A stretch of 64,000 nucleotides of DNA from Lachnospiraceae bacterium (GCA_900753305.1 CAADYR010000170.1:1-64000); one strand, 5' to 3'; positions 36,023 to 45,641 are shown, counted from the stretch's first letter. Made by a program: numbers and translations. Notes: generated from the sequence alone by a model not told the origin.

Positions 36023-36661
36023 TTACTCTACTTCTACTATATATTCTCCCTGAGGTGTATTGATATTTTCCTTATATATGGCAATGGAATCTGCTTCCTC
36101 AATTGCAGCGAATGTTGCCTGGGAAGTCGTCAGTGTCAGTTTTTCCCCGTCATTGCAGGAATCTTTCACGCGGAATACTACTCTGAAAAGGACATCGGAA
36201 TCAGCAGTCAGATTATCTCCTGTAATTGGATTATCTTCCGCTGTCATATCCAGATACATGGTACTGATGCAGCCTTTGCGGTTTGCGTTTTCTGCATTGT
36301 ACTGCCATTCAGGAATAATTGTTTCACCTGTCTTTTTATTCCAGATTTCAATATTGCCCTGTCTGATTTCGAGGAACTCCAGTTTATTTTTGTCGAACTC
36401 TATCTGAAAGCTCGCTGCCGGGTATTCCCCTTTAAGATCAGATAGTTTCACATCAACCACCGTTTCTTTTCCTCTTATCATCTGTGCATCTCCATAATAA
36501 AGTATCGGTCCTGTATGACCGGATAACGCAACTCCTTCTTCCGTGATCACAACCCTTTTGGATAACAGTCCTATGCCTATTCCAATCACTGCAAGTACTG
36601 CCACGATCGTCAGTATCCGGATTTTTTTATCCTCTTTCCATTTCGTCCACCATTTTCTCAT
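36023..36661 (-). CDS. Membrane-anchored cohesin-domain protein
   Basis: 212 residues. A basic N-terminus (RKWWTKWKEDKK) and one membrane helix (about residues 14-34) with no cleavage site place the rest outside the cell. Residues about 58-212 have a cohesin-type beta-sandwich pattern: VDVKLSDLKGEYPAASFQIEFDKNKLEF-type opening and VLFRVVFRVKDSC. Cohesins bind dockerins. The preceding gene (34 bases upstream, same strand) encodes a secreted GH43 enzyme with a C-terminal dockerin, so this protein is likely its surface anchor. Specificity of the pairing is inferred, not shown. Confidence 0.75.
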   Translation of the reverse strand: MRKWWTKWKEDKKIRILTIVAVLAVIGIGIGLLSKRVVITEEGVALSGHTGPILYYGDAQMIRGKETVVDVKLSDLKGEYPAASFQIEFDKNKLEFLEIRQGNIEIWNKKTGETIIPEWQYNAENANRKGCISTMYLDMTAEDNPITGDNLTADSDVLFRVVFRVKDSCNDGEKLTLTTSQATFAAIEEADSIAIYKENINTPQGEYIVEVE

Positions 36662-36695
36662 ATCCAGTCCTCCCCAGCTGCCATATGTCTTTTAT

Positions 36696-39600
36696 TTATT
36701 TTGCAAGTACGCCCCAGCTCTTGCCTGATACAAAATGTTCCACTACTGCCAATGCGTCAGCACTGTTGATTTTTTCATCGCCGGTTACATTATAAATAAG
36801 TACAAACGGTGAATCTTTCTCTGGTGTTGTCTTTCTCAACCAGGCTTTTACTTCATTGAGGGCATCCTGCGCATCGATCACATCATCTTCATTGGTATCA
36901 CCGAATGTAACCGCTTTGGCATCCGCTTCGGTCATCTGATAATTCTCAGCATTCTGCAATTCATCCCTGGATACTTCTTCCGGTACAGTCATCAGATAAG
37001 ATACCACACCATCCCTGTCTGTAAAATCAACAGAACGATATAATATTATATTTTCTGCTTTATCACAGGAAAAAGTGATCTGGCCTGTATAATCCTCGGG
37101 AATACCTGTAAATACCACTTTAACTGCCTGTTCTCCTGCATCGATCAGATCGCTTCCATCACCAGTATAGAGCACTTTTGTGCTGACTGTGATATTTTCC
37201 GGTGCTACTACACCGATTTCCTTGGAAATACTCTTTTTTACATAAGATACTGCATGTTCCGAGTCAGCATACTGCTGTAAAGAATCAAGAGAAACTGTTA
37301 CTGTCTGTTCCTCTGCCAGATCCTCAAATGCTTTCTCCAGGACATATGTAATCTTGACCAGTGCACACGGCATATCTTCCGTTGTTGTCAGAGTTTCATT
37401 TCCTGTCAGATCGCTGTAAACAAGTCGCAGAGTATTCTGCTGTTCGCCTTCTTCGACATACCAGTTCAAAGATCCTCCTGTTACATTTTCATTCATTGTA
37501 ACATCCTGCACCGTTAAATGTGTATCAACGGAAAGGACAGCATCTATCATCTTAACGTCCTGTTCCAGAGAACCTATCTGAACAGTAGAATAGAATTCTG
37601 TATTGTCCTTGTTTTCAATTTTCTCAGGAACTGTGAAATTGGCTTCTCCTTCACCTACTTCAATTTCTTCCGGCTGTGATGCCCCACTTCTGGACACACC
37701 AACAAAGGTAATGGCTGGCGCTTCTGTTCCTGCTGATTTATAGAATCTTAATTCCACCGTTCCCGGTGCATCCAGCGTAAAGCTTCCTGTTTTTTCTCCA
37801 TTTTTAGAAGATCCGCTTACACTAAGTCCTTCTATGATCGTTTCCTGTACCTGTTCCTTATCTGCGTTGGTGTATACTACATCACAATTCAGAGTTCTTG
37901 GTCCTGACCACCATTCATAAGAAGTGACACATATGTCATATTTTCCTGTCTCTTTTAAAGGCAACATATAGGAAATGGTATCGTCAGAATTATTATCACC
38001 ATAGTATCCTATCTGTTTCTTATCATCTGTTTCAGATGACTTAGGATGTATCGTCATACCATTGCTTGTAATTCCCCAGTCATCTGTGTATTCCTGATCA
38101 GGAACCTGATTGGCCAGTTCTGTAAACGCTGCAACTGCCTTATATGCAGGTGAATCACTGTGATTACAGTCAATAAAGTAAACCAGTCCAGTCGGAACAA
38201 CTTCTACTGTCTGTGAAACTGTCAGCTCTGTTCCTTCGATCTTGCCTTTTACTTTTACAGTATCATATGCCTGTGAGAAATCGTCTGTTTCTACCTCTGA
38301 CCAGTCGATCTCTGCATCGATCGTTTCTCCGCTTTGCGTCTGTGCTTCTACTGTCTTTGGCAGATTTGGCATCTTGTTTACATAAGTTACTATTGTTTCA
38401 AGACTTCCTGTGATTTTTACCGGAACACCTTCTATTACAGCAAGCTGTGCTACTGCCTGTTTCAGATTCTCATAAGCATCCCTGTAAGTTTCTTCTGTTT
38501 TGCCTGTATCCTCTAATAATGTCTTTGCTTCTTTCAAAGCCTGTTGCAGTGCTTCATAACTTTCATCTGTATAGTATCCCTGTTTCATATCCTTATACTG
38601 TTCATAGAAGTTATGCAGTCTGGTATATCCATCCGTCTCACCGGCTGCGTACACCTGTACTTCTACCAGACCTGCCGCCCATGCAGCCTCATTGTTGTTG
38701 TGTGCATTATATACTGCACTACAGTTGATTCTGACATAACGATAATCGCCTGAAATAGCATGGCTTTTGAAGCCTACCGTCTTGTTGGAAGATGCATCTG
38801 CAAGCTTTGTCCACTTCTTCTCATCATTACTGCCTTCTACCGTATACTGTGCGTATCCTTCTGATCCGTTATAAGCACGGAAACTGATATCAATTCTTGC
38901 AAGTGCATACATCTCTTCCAGATCAACTTCCCATGTATATGGAACTTCTGTCGGCTGGAAGAAATTGGTGTTATCTCCCCATGTGCTGGTGTTAATGATC
39001 ACGCCATCCACTGCATCAGAAGCGGGATGCTTACTGTTTTCTGTACTTGCAGTAACCGGTTTTCCTTCTGAAACCAGTTCATATTTCGGAACCTGAATAG
39101 AACCTGACTGAAGATCCAATGACCATTCTCCCACATAATTAAGATCAACACTGACACCTGTGTCATTTACTGAAATATCCAGCGGAAGCCATACATATGT
39201 AGAAGTTCCCAATGCCGATGCATTCCATCTGTCACCCATATAAATATACTGATCATTTCCCTTGCTGTCTTTTACAACAGCAATATTGGTAGGCTGACTA
39301 TACCAGGTAGTATTATTGCCCGTATAATATAAATCTGACCAGCCTTCACTGTTGCTGATGTCCCTGGTATATGCATATTTGGTCTGATTTGGATACCATC
39401 CTGACTGTCCGGAAGTAAGCAATACATAATAATCGCCTGCTTTTACCAGTGCAGGAGCTTCACGTCCTACATCCTCAAAAATTGCATAACTCTTATCTTC
39501 GATCACTCCTGTATAATCTGATGTCAGAGGATATACATACATAGTGTGTCCACATGCTGAAATAATGTATGCCTGATTATTTACCTCATCTACAAATATC

Positions 39601-40205
39601 GTAAAATCCAGAGATCTGTTTCCTGCCGGTCGAAACAGTTTCACAACTTCGTAGTCTCCATCGATCGTATCGCTGACTGCAACGAGCAGCATTGACTGTC
39701 CATAATCCTTACCATTCTCCCAATGTGCCCACAAAACGAACTTATTCAGTTCCTTACTGTAGATCAGTTTAGGTCTTTCTACCGTACAAAAGCCTAAGGT
39801 GTCTGTTGCATATTCTATCTGTTTCTTCTCTCCTGTTTCTTCATCAACACCATAATCCATATACTCCGGTGCTGTTGTATCTGGTGTAATAATGTCATTC
39901 AAGTAAGTCCAATCTGCCAGATTCTTAGATGAATACAGGGAAATCCCGTGGAAATTGGAGTCATTTGCCGACTTATTCTCACCCACCCAATAATAGGTAT
40001 CACCATAAGTCAGCATATTGCCTCCATGTCCTTGAATCATCTGTCCATTGTTATCGTACCAGGCTACTCCGTTCTCAATTTGATTCGCCTGTGTTTCAAG
40101 CGTCGTAGTGTTACTTTCTGCCGCAATAGAAACTGACTGTCCCGAAAGGAGCAGCGCACCTGCTGTTACAATACTGCAAATTCTTTTCAAAAGTTTTTTC
40201 CTCAT
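36696..40205 (-). CDS. Secreted multimodular GH43 enzyme with CBM32, FIVAR, cohesin-like and dockerin modules
   Basis: 1169 residues. Signal peptide (about 1-28); GH43 catalytic domain (about 40-360; GHGGNMLTYGDTYYWVGENK, CTVERPKLIYSKELNKFVLW, GREAPALVKAGDYYVLL); F5/8 type C/CBM32 domain (about 370-520); FIVAR helices (about 535-600); Ig-like domain (about 605-675); a further beta-sandwich (about 680-845); a cohesin-like module (about 855-1010); a dockerin (about 1101-1162) with calcium loops DTNEDDVIDAQD and NVTGDEKINSAD. The catalytic domain resembles GH43 exo-beta-1,3-galactanases (subfamily 24 type), so an arabinogalactan side chain or mucin-like glycan is possible. Large CBM32/FIVAR/cohesin/dockerin enzymes are known from Clostridium perfringens. 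Confidence 0.82.
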   Translation of the reverse strand: MRKKLLKRICSIVTAGALLLSGQSVSIAAESNTTTLETQANQIENGVAWYDNNGQMIQGHGGNMLTYGDTYYWVGENKSANDSNFHGISLYSSKNLADWTYLNDIITPDTTAPEYMDYGVDEETGEKKQIEYATDTLGFCTVERPKLIYSKELNKFVLWAHWENGKDYGQSMLLVAVSDTIDGDYEVVKLFRPAGNRSLDFTIFVDEVNNQAYIISACGHTMYVYPLTSDYTGVIEDKSYAIFEDVGREAPALVKAGDYYVLLTSGQSGWYPNQTKYAYTRDISNSEGWSDLYYTGNNTTWYSQPTNIAVVKDSKGNDQYIYMGDRWNASALGTSTYVWLPLDISVNDTGVSVDLNYVGEWSLDLQSGSIQVPKYELVSEGKPVTASTENSKHPASDAVDGVIINTSTWGDNTNFFQPTEVPYTWEVDLEEMYALARIDISFRAYNGSEGYAQYTVEGSNDEKKWTKLADASSNKTVGFKSHAISGDYRYVRINCSAVYNAHNNNEAAWAAGLVEVQVYAAGETDGYTRLHNFYEQYKDMKQGYYTDESYEALQQALKEAKTLLEDTGKTEETYRDAYENLKQAVAQLAVIEGVPVKITGSLETIVTYVNKMPNLPKTVEAQTQSGETIDAEIDWSEVETDDFSQAYDTVKVKGKIEGTELTVSQTVEVVPTGLVYFIDCNHSDSPAYKAVAAFTELANQVPDQEYTDDWGITSNGMTIHPKSSETDDKKQIGYYGDNNSDDTISYMLPLKETGKYDICVTSYEWWSGPRTLNCDVVYTNADKEQVQETIIEGLSVSGSSKNGEKTGSFTLDAPGTVELRFYKSAGTEAPAITFVGVSRSGASQPEEIEVGEGEANFTVPEKIENKDNTEFYSTVQIGSLEQDVKMIDAVLSVDTHLTVQDVTMNENVTGGSLNWYVEEGEQQNTLRLVYSDLTGNETLTTTEDMPCALVKITYVLEKAFEDLAEEQTVTVSLDSLQQYADSEHAVSYVKKSISKEIGVVAPENITVSTKVLYTGDGSDLIDAGEQAVKVVFTGIPEDYTGQITFSCDKAENIILYRSVDFTDRDGVVSYLMTVPEEVSRDELQNAENYQMTEADAKAVTFGDTNEDDVIDAQDALNEVKAWLRKTTPEKDSPFVLIYNVTGDEKINSADALAVVEHFVSGKSWGVLAK

Positions 40206-40264
40206 AAGCCCTCCATCTGCACTAATGTTCTGTAACTACTCTATATCTACATTTCTACGCGTTT

Positions 40265-40278
40265 TGCAACCGGTTTCA
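40265..40278. promoter_or_regulatory. cre/LacI-type operator-like site 1 upstream of GH43
   Basis: TGCAACCGGTTTCA matches the CcpA cre consensus TGWAANCGNTNWCA at all but one position. It lies in the roughly 200-nt untranslated leader of the GH43 gene. Confidence 0.4.
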
Positions 40279-40386
40279 GTTAAAGGACATAAACGCCTCT
40301 TGTTTTAACTTTCTTTCATCCCTTTCTCATCCATATTTTGCAAGGTTTTCGCATATATGTTGATATCCTGTCAACACAGTTGTTTT

Positions 40387-40400
40387 GAAACCGCTTTCTA
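40387..40400. promoter_or_regulatory. cre/LacI-type operator-like site 2 upstream of GH43
   Basis: TGAAACCGCTTTCT also differs from the cre consensus at one position. It starts about 10 bases downstream of the predicted transcription start, where bound CcpA or a LacI-type repressor would block RNA polymerase. Confidence 0.45.
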
Positions 40401-40415
40401 AATATTATAATTTGA

Positions 40416-40444
40416 TTATCTATATCTTTTGACAGAATGTCAAC
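40416..40444 (-). promoter_or_regulatory. Promoter of the GH43-cohesin unit
   Basis: On the minus strand, TTGACA, a 17-bp spacer and GATAAT. The 341-base gap 40206-40546 has no gene; besides this promoter and the two cre-like sites it contains iterated ATGTGAACATT-type repeats just upstream. Confidence 0.6.
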
Positions 40445-40481
40445 ATTTAATGTGAATATTATGTAAACTATGTGAACATTG
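40438..40481. repeat. Four iterated ATGTnAAYATT motifs
   Basis: ATGTCAACATT (40438), ATGTGAATATT (40451), ATGTAAACTAT (40462) and ATGTGAACATT (40471) follow each other at 13, 11 and 9 bp. They overlap and lie just upstream of the GH43 promoter -35 box, the place for an activator or repressor array. Confidence 0.5.
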
Positions 40482-40546
40482 TACAGTGGTTTAGAGTATT
40501 TCAGGAATTAATCCGCTTAATTCTTGTGAATTTTGTACATGTATTT

Positions 40547-43066
40547 TTACTCTACTACCTGTTCTATCGCTTTCTCTATCCTCTCAATTGTCTCACTGGA
40601 GTATCCACGATTCTGTAATGTCTCCTGCAATGGGTATTCTCTGGCGAAGCCAAGCATCCAGTCAAGGTCTGGCACTTCCTTCTGCAAAATAGTCCTGCAC
40701 TGTGGATTGCGAATAAGCACCTGCAAGTTATCTGTGATACTTCTGCGCACACCAATTGCTCCATCTGTTTCATAGGTGATATCCAGCGTTTCGCCTCGCA
40801 GTGTATAAGTACGTTTCTGTTTGTCCTTTGGCAATACCACATACGCCTCGCCCTGTGAGGGTATACTTATGCAAAAATGCACATGATTCAGGTCAGGTGT
40901 CTCCCATGCGATACGATACTCTCCCACAGGAGAAGGATATACTGCCTGTAAGCTGCCGATCTGATAGTTAACATGTGGTGTAATTCTGACTTTGTGGAAG
41001 CCCGGTGCTTCCTCCAAAGGATTCAGTCCAACGAGGCTCTTCCATATATAAGCTGTTACCGCACCATAAGCATAGTGATTCAGGCTGTTCATTCCCGTAC
41101 TGGAGATATGACCGTTCTCATCCAGAGAATTCCAGCGCTCCCATACAGTAGTCGCACCCAGATTGACTTCATGCAGCCAGCCCGGATATTCTTCATTCAA
41201 CAACAGCTTATCTGCCAGCTTCTCCTGTCCATGGTCTGCCAGTTCCTGACACAGCAGAGGTGTTCCAACGAATCCTGTCTTTAGCTTGTCCTCTGCATTT
41301 TCCAGTAAGGTAAGAAGCTGTTCCAGTGCTCTGTCCTGTCGATTCAGTCCTTCGTGCAGAGTAAGCAGCGCTGCTGTCTGGGTATTGATACAACATCTGC
41401 CATTGGGTGAATAATATTCTGCCGTAATGTCTGTTAAAATTTTATCAGCCAGTGCTTCATATTTGACGGCAATCTCTTCTTTTCCCAGTAATCTGGCTGT
41501 ACGCGCGGTGATCAGGGCGCTCTTGCGGTAGTAGGTGTCTGCTATAAATCCCTCATCTGTCCCACCTCTGACCTGAGAGTCTCCCTCATAAGGGCAGTCC
41601 AGCGCCAGCCAGTCTCCATAGTGGAACTGCTTCCTCCAGCCATGATCTGTGCCATCTACCTTGGTCATATAATCTACCCAACTGCACATACTCTCGAAAT
41701 GTTCCTGCAAAATCGTGATATCTCCGGTATATAGGTACATATTTCAGGGCATGATCGTTGTGGCATCACCCCAGGCTGTGGTGCCTTTTCCAGCACAGGT
41801 AACTGCAGGTACAAAATCCGGCACACATCCGTCTGCGTTCTTCTGTTCCTGCTCCATGTCGTAGAGATATTTGCGGTAAAAGGCATAGGGCTGCGCCAGA
41901 AAACATGCTGTTTCTGAGAATACCTGTGAATCCCCAGTCCATCCCATACGCTCATCACGCTGTGGACAGTCTGTTGGTAAATCCACGAAATTACTCTTCA
42001 TTCCCCAGCTTACATTAGACAGAAACTGATTCAGTTTGGCATGTCCCGTCTTCAGTTGACTTTCCATCGGCATATCTGAATAAAGGGCGTAGACTGTAAT
42101 ATCTTCCGGATTGAAATTCTCGATTCCCTCTACCTTCAGATATCGGAATCCGTAAAAGGTAAAGTGTGGACGCACTACATGCTCCTGTCCATCGGAAGTA
42201 TAGCGAAACTCTGCTTTGGCAGTTCTGAGATTATCCCGATAAAACTGCCCGTCCTGCAGTACTTCCCCTGCCTGTATGCGCACCTGACCGTCTTTTGGCA
42301 ACTGTACATGCAAAGTAAAGATACCTGCCAGATTCTGTCCGACATCCAGAATCGTCTCCCCAGCCTCATTAGGCACAAGAACAGGGTGGAACTCTTCATG
42401 TGTTCTGACAGGAATACTGTGTTGATCCGTTAATTGTCCCTGTAATTCTCCTGCCAGTACTACCGGTTCCGGATCACCCTGTGGCAACGTATCATCCTGC
42501 CATTCTCCATCATAAATTCCCGAGAATGTGATATTACTTCTTCTTACCTTCCATGCTTCATCTGTTGCAATGACATCCTTACTTCCATCTGCATATTCAA
42601 TATGCAGTTCTACCAGTGCTCGATAATCATCTCCATAGAATCCTTTGGTCGAGCCTTCAAAAGGAATCCTGCTTTTATACCATCCGTCGCCTACCAGAAC
42701 GGAAAGCTCCGATGGATGTGACTGCATCCTTTCTGTCACATCACAGGTCTGTGTCTGTACCCAGAGATGATAGGCATTTTGCCGGTTTCAATAATTACTG
42801 CCGCTTGCGGCTGTTTCGCACTTCTCATTGCGAATCGATACTGTCCATTCATAACGGGTTCTGGGCTGCAACTCCACGTCCAATGTGGTAGCTGCCATGT
42901 CAAGCTCTGCCCAGCCAGTGTCCTCTATCTCCTGTCCTCCACTGGTTATGATGATCCTGCTCTCCAACCTGCCAACACCATCTGCGACCCATGAAAAAGT
43001 CAAATGTCTGTACTGATATCCTATTGGATTCTGCATATGATTTACTCTGCACTGTGTAATTTTCAT
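40547..43066 (-). pseudogene. Broken GH78 alpha-L-rhamnosidase gene
   Basis: Three collinear pieces in one frame together make a GH78 alpha-L-rhamnosidase. The start at 43066 has AGGGG nine bases upstream. An N-terminal domain (MKITQCRVNH to ASGSNY) ends at a TGA at 42788-42790. The frame resumes with AYHLWVQTQTCDVTERM, continues through GDGWYKSR and DERMGWTGDSQVFSETA, and is cut by a second TGA at 41744-41746, exactly where GH78 enzymes have Trp (WGDATTIMP-stop-NMYLYTGD). The remaining 397 residues include HYGDWLALD and GATTVWERWNS. At the first break the reading frame shifts (ETGKM is readable in another frame) and about 85-100 residues of the usual N-terminal region are missing. The product would not be a normal enzyme. 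Confidence 0.85.
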
Positions 43067-43109
43067 ATTGTAACTGTCCCCTTTCGTTTGTGCTGCCAAT
43101 GTACTTCTA

Positions 43110-44267
43110 TTATACCACCATATTCCTGATATAATATGCCATCTGATACTGGAATCTTTCTTCTGTGGTGTCCAGTTCTGTGCCTAACAGTTTCTTAATG
43201 TTGGCAACACGGTAAATGATCGTATTGCGATGTGTATACATAGCCTCTGCCACTGCCTGTATGCTGCCGTTATATTCCAGATATTTCTCCAGAACCTCCA
43301 CATAGTTGCTGTTATGCTTCGCATCATATTCGATCAGAGGCTTGAGCGGTGCTTCTGACATTTCCTTTAGAATCGCCTGATCGGATACGGAATACAGCAG
43401 CCGATAGATTCCCATTTCATCAAAATGTACAATATCTCTGCCTGTATGCTGTGCCATGCTCACCGCTGCCTTGGCACGCTTATAGGCAGTCTTAAGATTA
43501 ACGATATCTACTACCTTGCTTCCTGCGCCGACAGAAATATGTACCTCCGGCATTCTTCGCTTCGTTCTGCTTATCATACCTTCCACGATCTCTTCAAAAT
43601 CCTTCTGGGATACATCGTTCATAATCAGTACGAAATTCGCATCATAATAGAAGAAACTGCCGTTATGTGTGATATTTTCCAGATAAATCTGTAATCGGTA
43701 GCTTAATCTCTTACGTTCTACCGTATCCATCTCATCCAACCCGCCGGTGGTAAATAACACAACCTGAAACTCTCCATCCACATCCAGATAGGGCAGCAGT
43801 ATCTTCCGATACGATTCCTGATTGTCAGGCTCTTCGATAGCGTGGATCAAGGCTCTGGTGATTTCCTCATCCGTAGTACCCTGCAGGAAAATACGGATAC
43901 TGAGGTCCTTGATCATTTCCGACAGATAAACCTCCCAGGGAACTGTCATAAGTGGCAGATCATTCTCATCACAGAAATCACACAAACTCTGGGGCAACTT
44001 ATGAATATACTCTCCTGTATTGATGATCAGACCGGACGCATGACATAATACCAATTTCTGGGCAAGTGTCAGTAACTTCTCTTCTGTATCAAATCCAAGT
44101 CCTGTCGTAACTGCCAGCTCCTTGCCTGCAAAATTACGGATGATCGCCGTATCCTCCATCATCAATACCCAGCTTATGGAATTGGACCAGCCTCTCTTAC
44201 CCGCTATAAATTCCATCTGATATCTGTCTTTTGCCATCAGATTCATATCTTCTATTGTAAATCCCAT
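43110..44267 (-). CDS. PucR/CdaR-type transcriptional regulator
   Basis: 385 residues. N-terminal PucR ligand-binding domain (about 1-125), a central GGDEF-like/CdaR domain (about 160-300), and a C-terminal PucR helix-turn-helix (about 325-380; EYNGSIQAVAEAMYTHRNTIIYRVANIKKLLG). PucR regulators often control purine or amino-acid use, but no such genes are near. It is immediately upstream of the broken GH78 gene (43 bases) and divergent from a 52-residue small protein gene, so it may control one or both. Confidence 0.88.
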   Translation of the reverse strand: MGFTIEDMNLMAKDRYQMEFIAGKRGWSNSISWVLMMEDTAIIRNFAGKELAVTTGLGFDTEEKLLTLAQKLVLCHASGLIINTGEYIHKLPQSLCDFCDENDLPLMTVPWEVYLSEMIKDLSIRIFLQGTTDEEITRALIHAIEEPDNQESYRKILLPYLDVDGEFQVVLFTTGGLDEMDTVERKRLSYRLQIYLENITHNGSFFYYDANFVLIMNDVSQKDFEEIVEGMISRTKRRMPEVHISVGAGSKVVDIVNLKTAYKRAKAAVSMAQHTGRDIVHFDEMGIYRLLYSVSDQAILKEMSEAPLKPLIEYDAKHNSNYVEVLEKYLEYNGSIQAVAEAMYTHRNTIIYRVANIKKLLGTELDTTEERFQYQMAYYIRNMVV

Positions 44268-44423
44268 CTTAATCCCCTTTTCTTTCCATATATGTTATGT
44301 CCATTTCTTTTGTGCGTTAAAGTGTTATTAAAATACAGTGTCCGTGTGTCAAAGACATTTGTTTTTACAATACAGATTTTATACTTAATCTATGATTTCT
44401 TTTCTGTATTATAACATATTTTC

Positions 44424-44436
44424 GTACTGTCAGTAC
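44424..44436. promoter_or_regulatory. Palindrome in the pucR / small-gene intergenic region
   Basis: GTACTG-T-CAGTAC is a perfect 6-bp inverted repeat about 160 bases before the PucR gene and 130 before the small gene. It is the only clear dyad in the 302-base gap 44268-44569 and a reasonable operator for one of the two divergent units. Confidence 0.4.
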
Positions 44437-44469
44437 ATATTTTTATGATATTTTTATAATGTCATGCCA

Positions 44470-44497
44470 TTGGATTTATTCTATAATCTGATATGAT
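44470..44497 (+). promoter_or_regulatory. Promoter of the 52-residue small protein gene
   Basis: TTGGAT (44470-44475), a 16-bp spacer and TATGAT (44492-44497), about 70 bases before the ATG. Confidence 0.5.
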
Positions 44498-44569
44498 AAA
44501 TATAACAAAAGAAAGCAGGGTACGAACTGATAAGTACCTTTACAAATAAGATTTAAGGAGGCGTTTTTT

Positions 44570-44728
44570 ATGACAAGTTTATTCTTAGAAGCTTATGGTA
44601 ATCCCAGAGAAGAGGTTATGCCGAATTGGATGCGTGAAGAACGCTACATGTACTGCGATCACAATGCAGTTGGAACTTTGGTTTCCAAAACTTCATTTTT
44701 ACAAAGATTACTTCAATTTTTTTCATAA
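44570..44728 (+). CDS. Unrecognised 52-residue small protein
   Basis: The ATG at 44570 follows an optimal AAGGAGG by 9 bases, and the TAA at 44726 is followed at once by a terminator, so the gene has promoter, ribosome site, frame and terminator in 300 bases. It begins MTSLFLEAYG and ends LLQRFF-like (LQRLLQFFS). The middle is rich in Met, Arg, Glu, Tyr and Trp, with one Cys (MYCDHN). It has no membrane helix or signal peptide. I do not recognise it. It is divergent from the PucR gene. Confidence 0.7.
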   Translation: MTSLFLEAYGNPREEVMPNWMREERYMYCDHNAVGTLVSKTSFLQRLLQFFS

Positions 44729-44736
44729 CATATCCT

Positions 44737-44767
44737 AAAAAACTGCCGCTAATCCGGCAGTTTTTTT
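44737..44767. terminator. Bidirectional terminator between the small gene and lysR
   Basis: AAAAAACTGCCG and CGGCAGTTTTTTT around a six-base loop form a textbook hairpin for both converging genes. Confidence 0.85.
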
Positions 44768-45641
44768 AGTTTTGCGCAATCACATATTCCATAAAATCTT
44801 TTACAACAGGTGGCATATAGACACTCTCATCACAGACCAGATAGAAATTTCTCTCATAAGAAGGAGCTGCGATTGGAATGATAGATACCTCAAGCTTATG
44901 CAGAATATCCATATATGGCACGACAGCAATTCCAAAGCCTTTTGCCACCAGCCCTGCTACAACCTGATCTTCCTCCGTTTCATATGCGATTTGAGGTTCC
45001 ATGGGAATCTGTCTGAACATCCTGTCGATATCAACACGAATACCTGCACTCTGGGCAAAAAATACATAGGGATGCTCCTTCGTCTGTGACAGATCGATTT
45101 TTTCACAGGATGCCAGAGGATGGTCTTTGGGTGTAATCAATACCAGTTCCTGTTGTCTGACCGGAACGGCTCTAAATCCCATATCTTCTGGCGGCTGTGA
45201 GCAGAACAGCAGGTCAAATTGATGTGCTGCCAGTCCGTCCAGCAAAGGTCCCGTCACATCTGTATGAAAGCTAAAGTCTATCTTTCTGTCAGAGTGTTTC
45301 GCCAGATAGGAAGCTGCCAGCCCCGGCACATACTCTACTCCCAGCGGTCGAAGAAATCCCAGCCTGATCAGACCATCTCCTCTGGCACTTCTTTGCAGAT
45401 TCATCACGCCGCCATCCAGTGTCTCCAGCGTATGTTCCGCACAAGTCAGAAACTCTTCTCCATATCGCGTTAATGTTGTATTCCGCCCCGTCTTTTCAAA
45501 AAGCTGTACTCCCAATTCCTTTTCCAACTGCATAATAGCATGGCTCAGACTTGGCTGAGTAATACAGAGCTGTTCTGCCGCTCTGGTATAGTGCTGCACA
45601 TGAGCCAGCGTCACAAAGTATCGTAAATAAAATAAATTCAT
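44766..45641 (-). CDS. LysR family transcriptional regulator
   Basis: 291 residues. N-terminal winged helix-turn-helix (MNLFYLRYFVTLAHVQHYTRAAEQLCITQPSLSHAIMQLE region, residues 1-60) and a C-terminal substrate-binding domain (about 90-290). It is of the CynR/CbbR-like type; the ligand is unknown. Divergent from a YczE-like membrane protein gene with a perfect palindrome between them, the classic arrangement of a LysR regulator and its target. Confidence 0.93.
   Translation of the reverse strand: MNLFYLRYFVTLAHVQHYTRAAEQLCITQPSLSHAIMQLEKELGVQLFEKTGRNTTLTRYGEEFLTCAEHTLETLDGGVMNLQRSARGDGLIRLGFLRPLGVEYVPGLAASYLAKHSDRKIDFSFHTDVTGPLLDGLAAHQFDLLFCSQPPEDMGFRAVPVRQQELVLITPKDHPLASCEKIDLSQTKEHPYVFFAQSAGIRVDIDRMFRQIPMEPQIAYETEEDQVVAGLVAKGFGIAVVPYMDILHKLEVSIIPIAAPSYERNFYLVCDESVYMPPVVKDFMEYVIAQN

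Noticed and set aside
36855..40200. GH43 gene regarded as fused from two genes because of its length
   Set aside because: The frame is continuous, module borders are clean, and the combination CBM32, FIVAR, cohesin-like and dockerin is known in clostridial enzymes.
40438..40481. CRISPR-like array in the iterated ATGTGAACATT motifs
   Set aside because: Units are 9-13 bp apart with no unique spacers of constant length; this is a regulator-site array at most.
41741..41746. TGA read as tryptophan or selenocysteine in the GH78 gene
   Set aside because: TGA serves as an ordinary stop in other genes here, the position is a conserved Trp rather than Cys/Sec, no SECIS-like hairpin was seen just after it, and a second independent lesion exists upstream.
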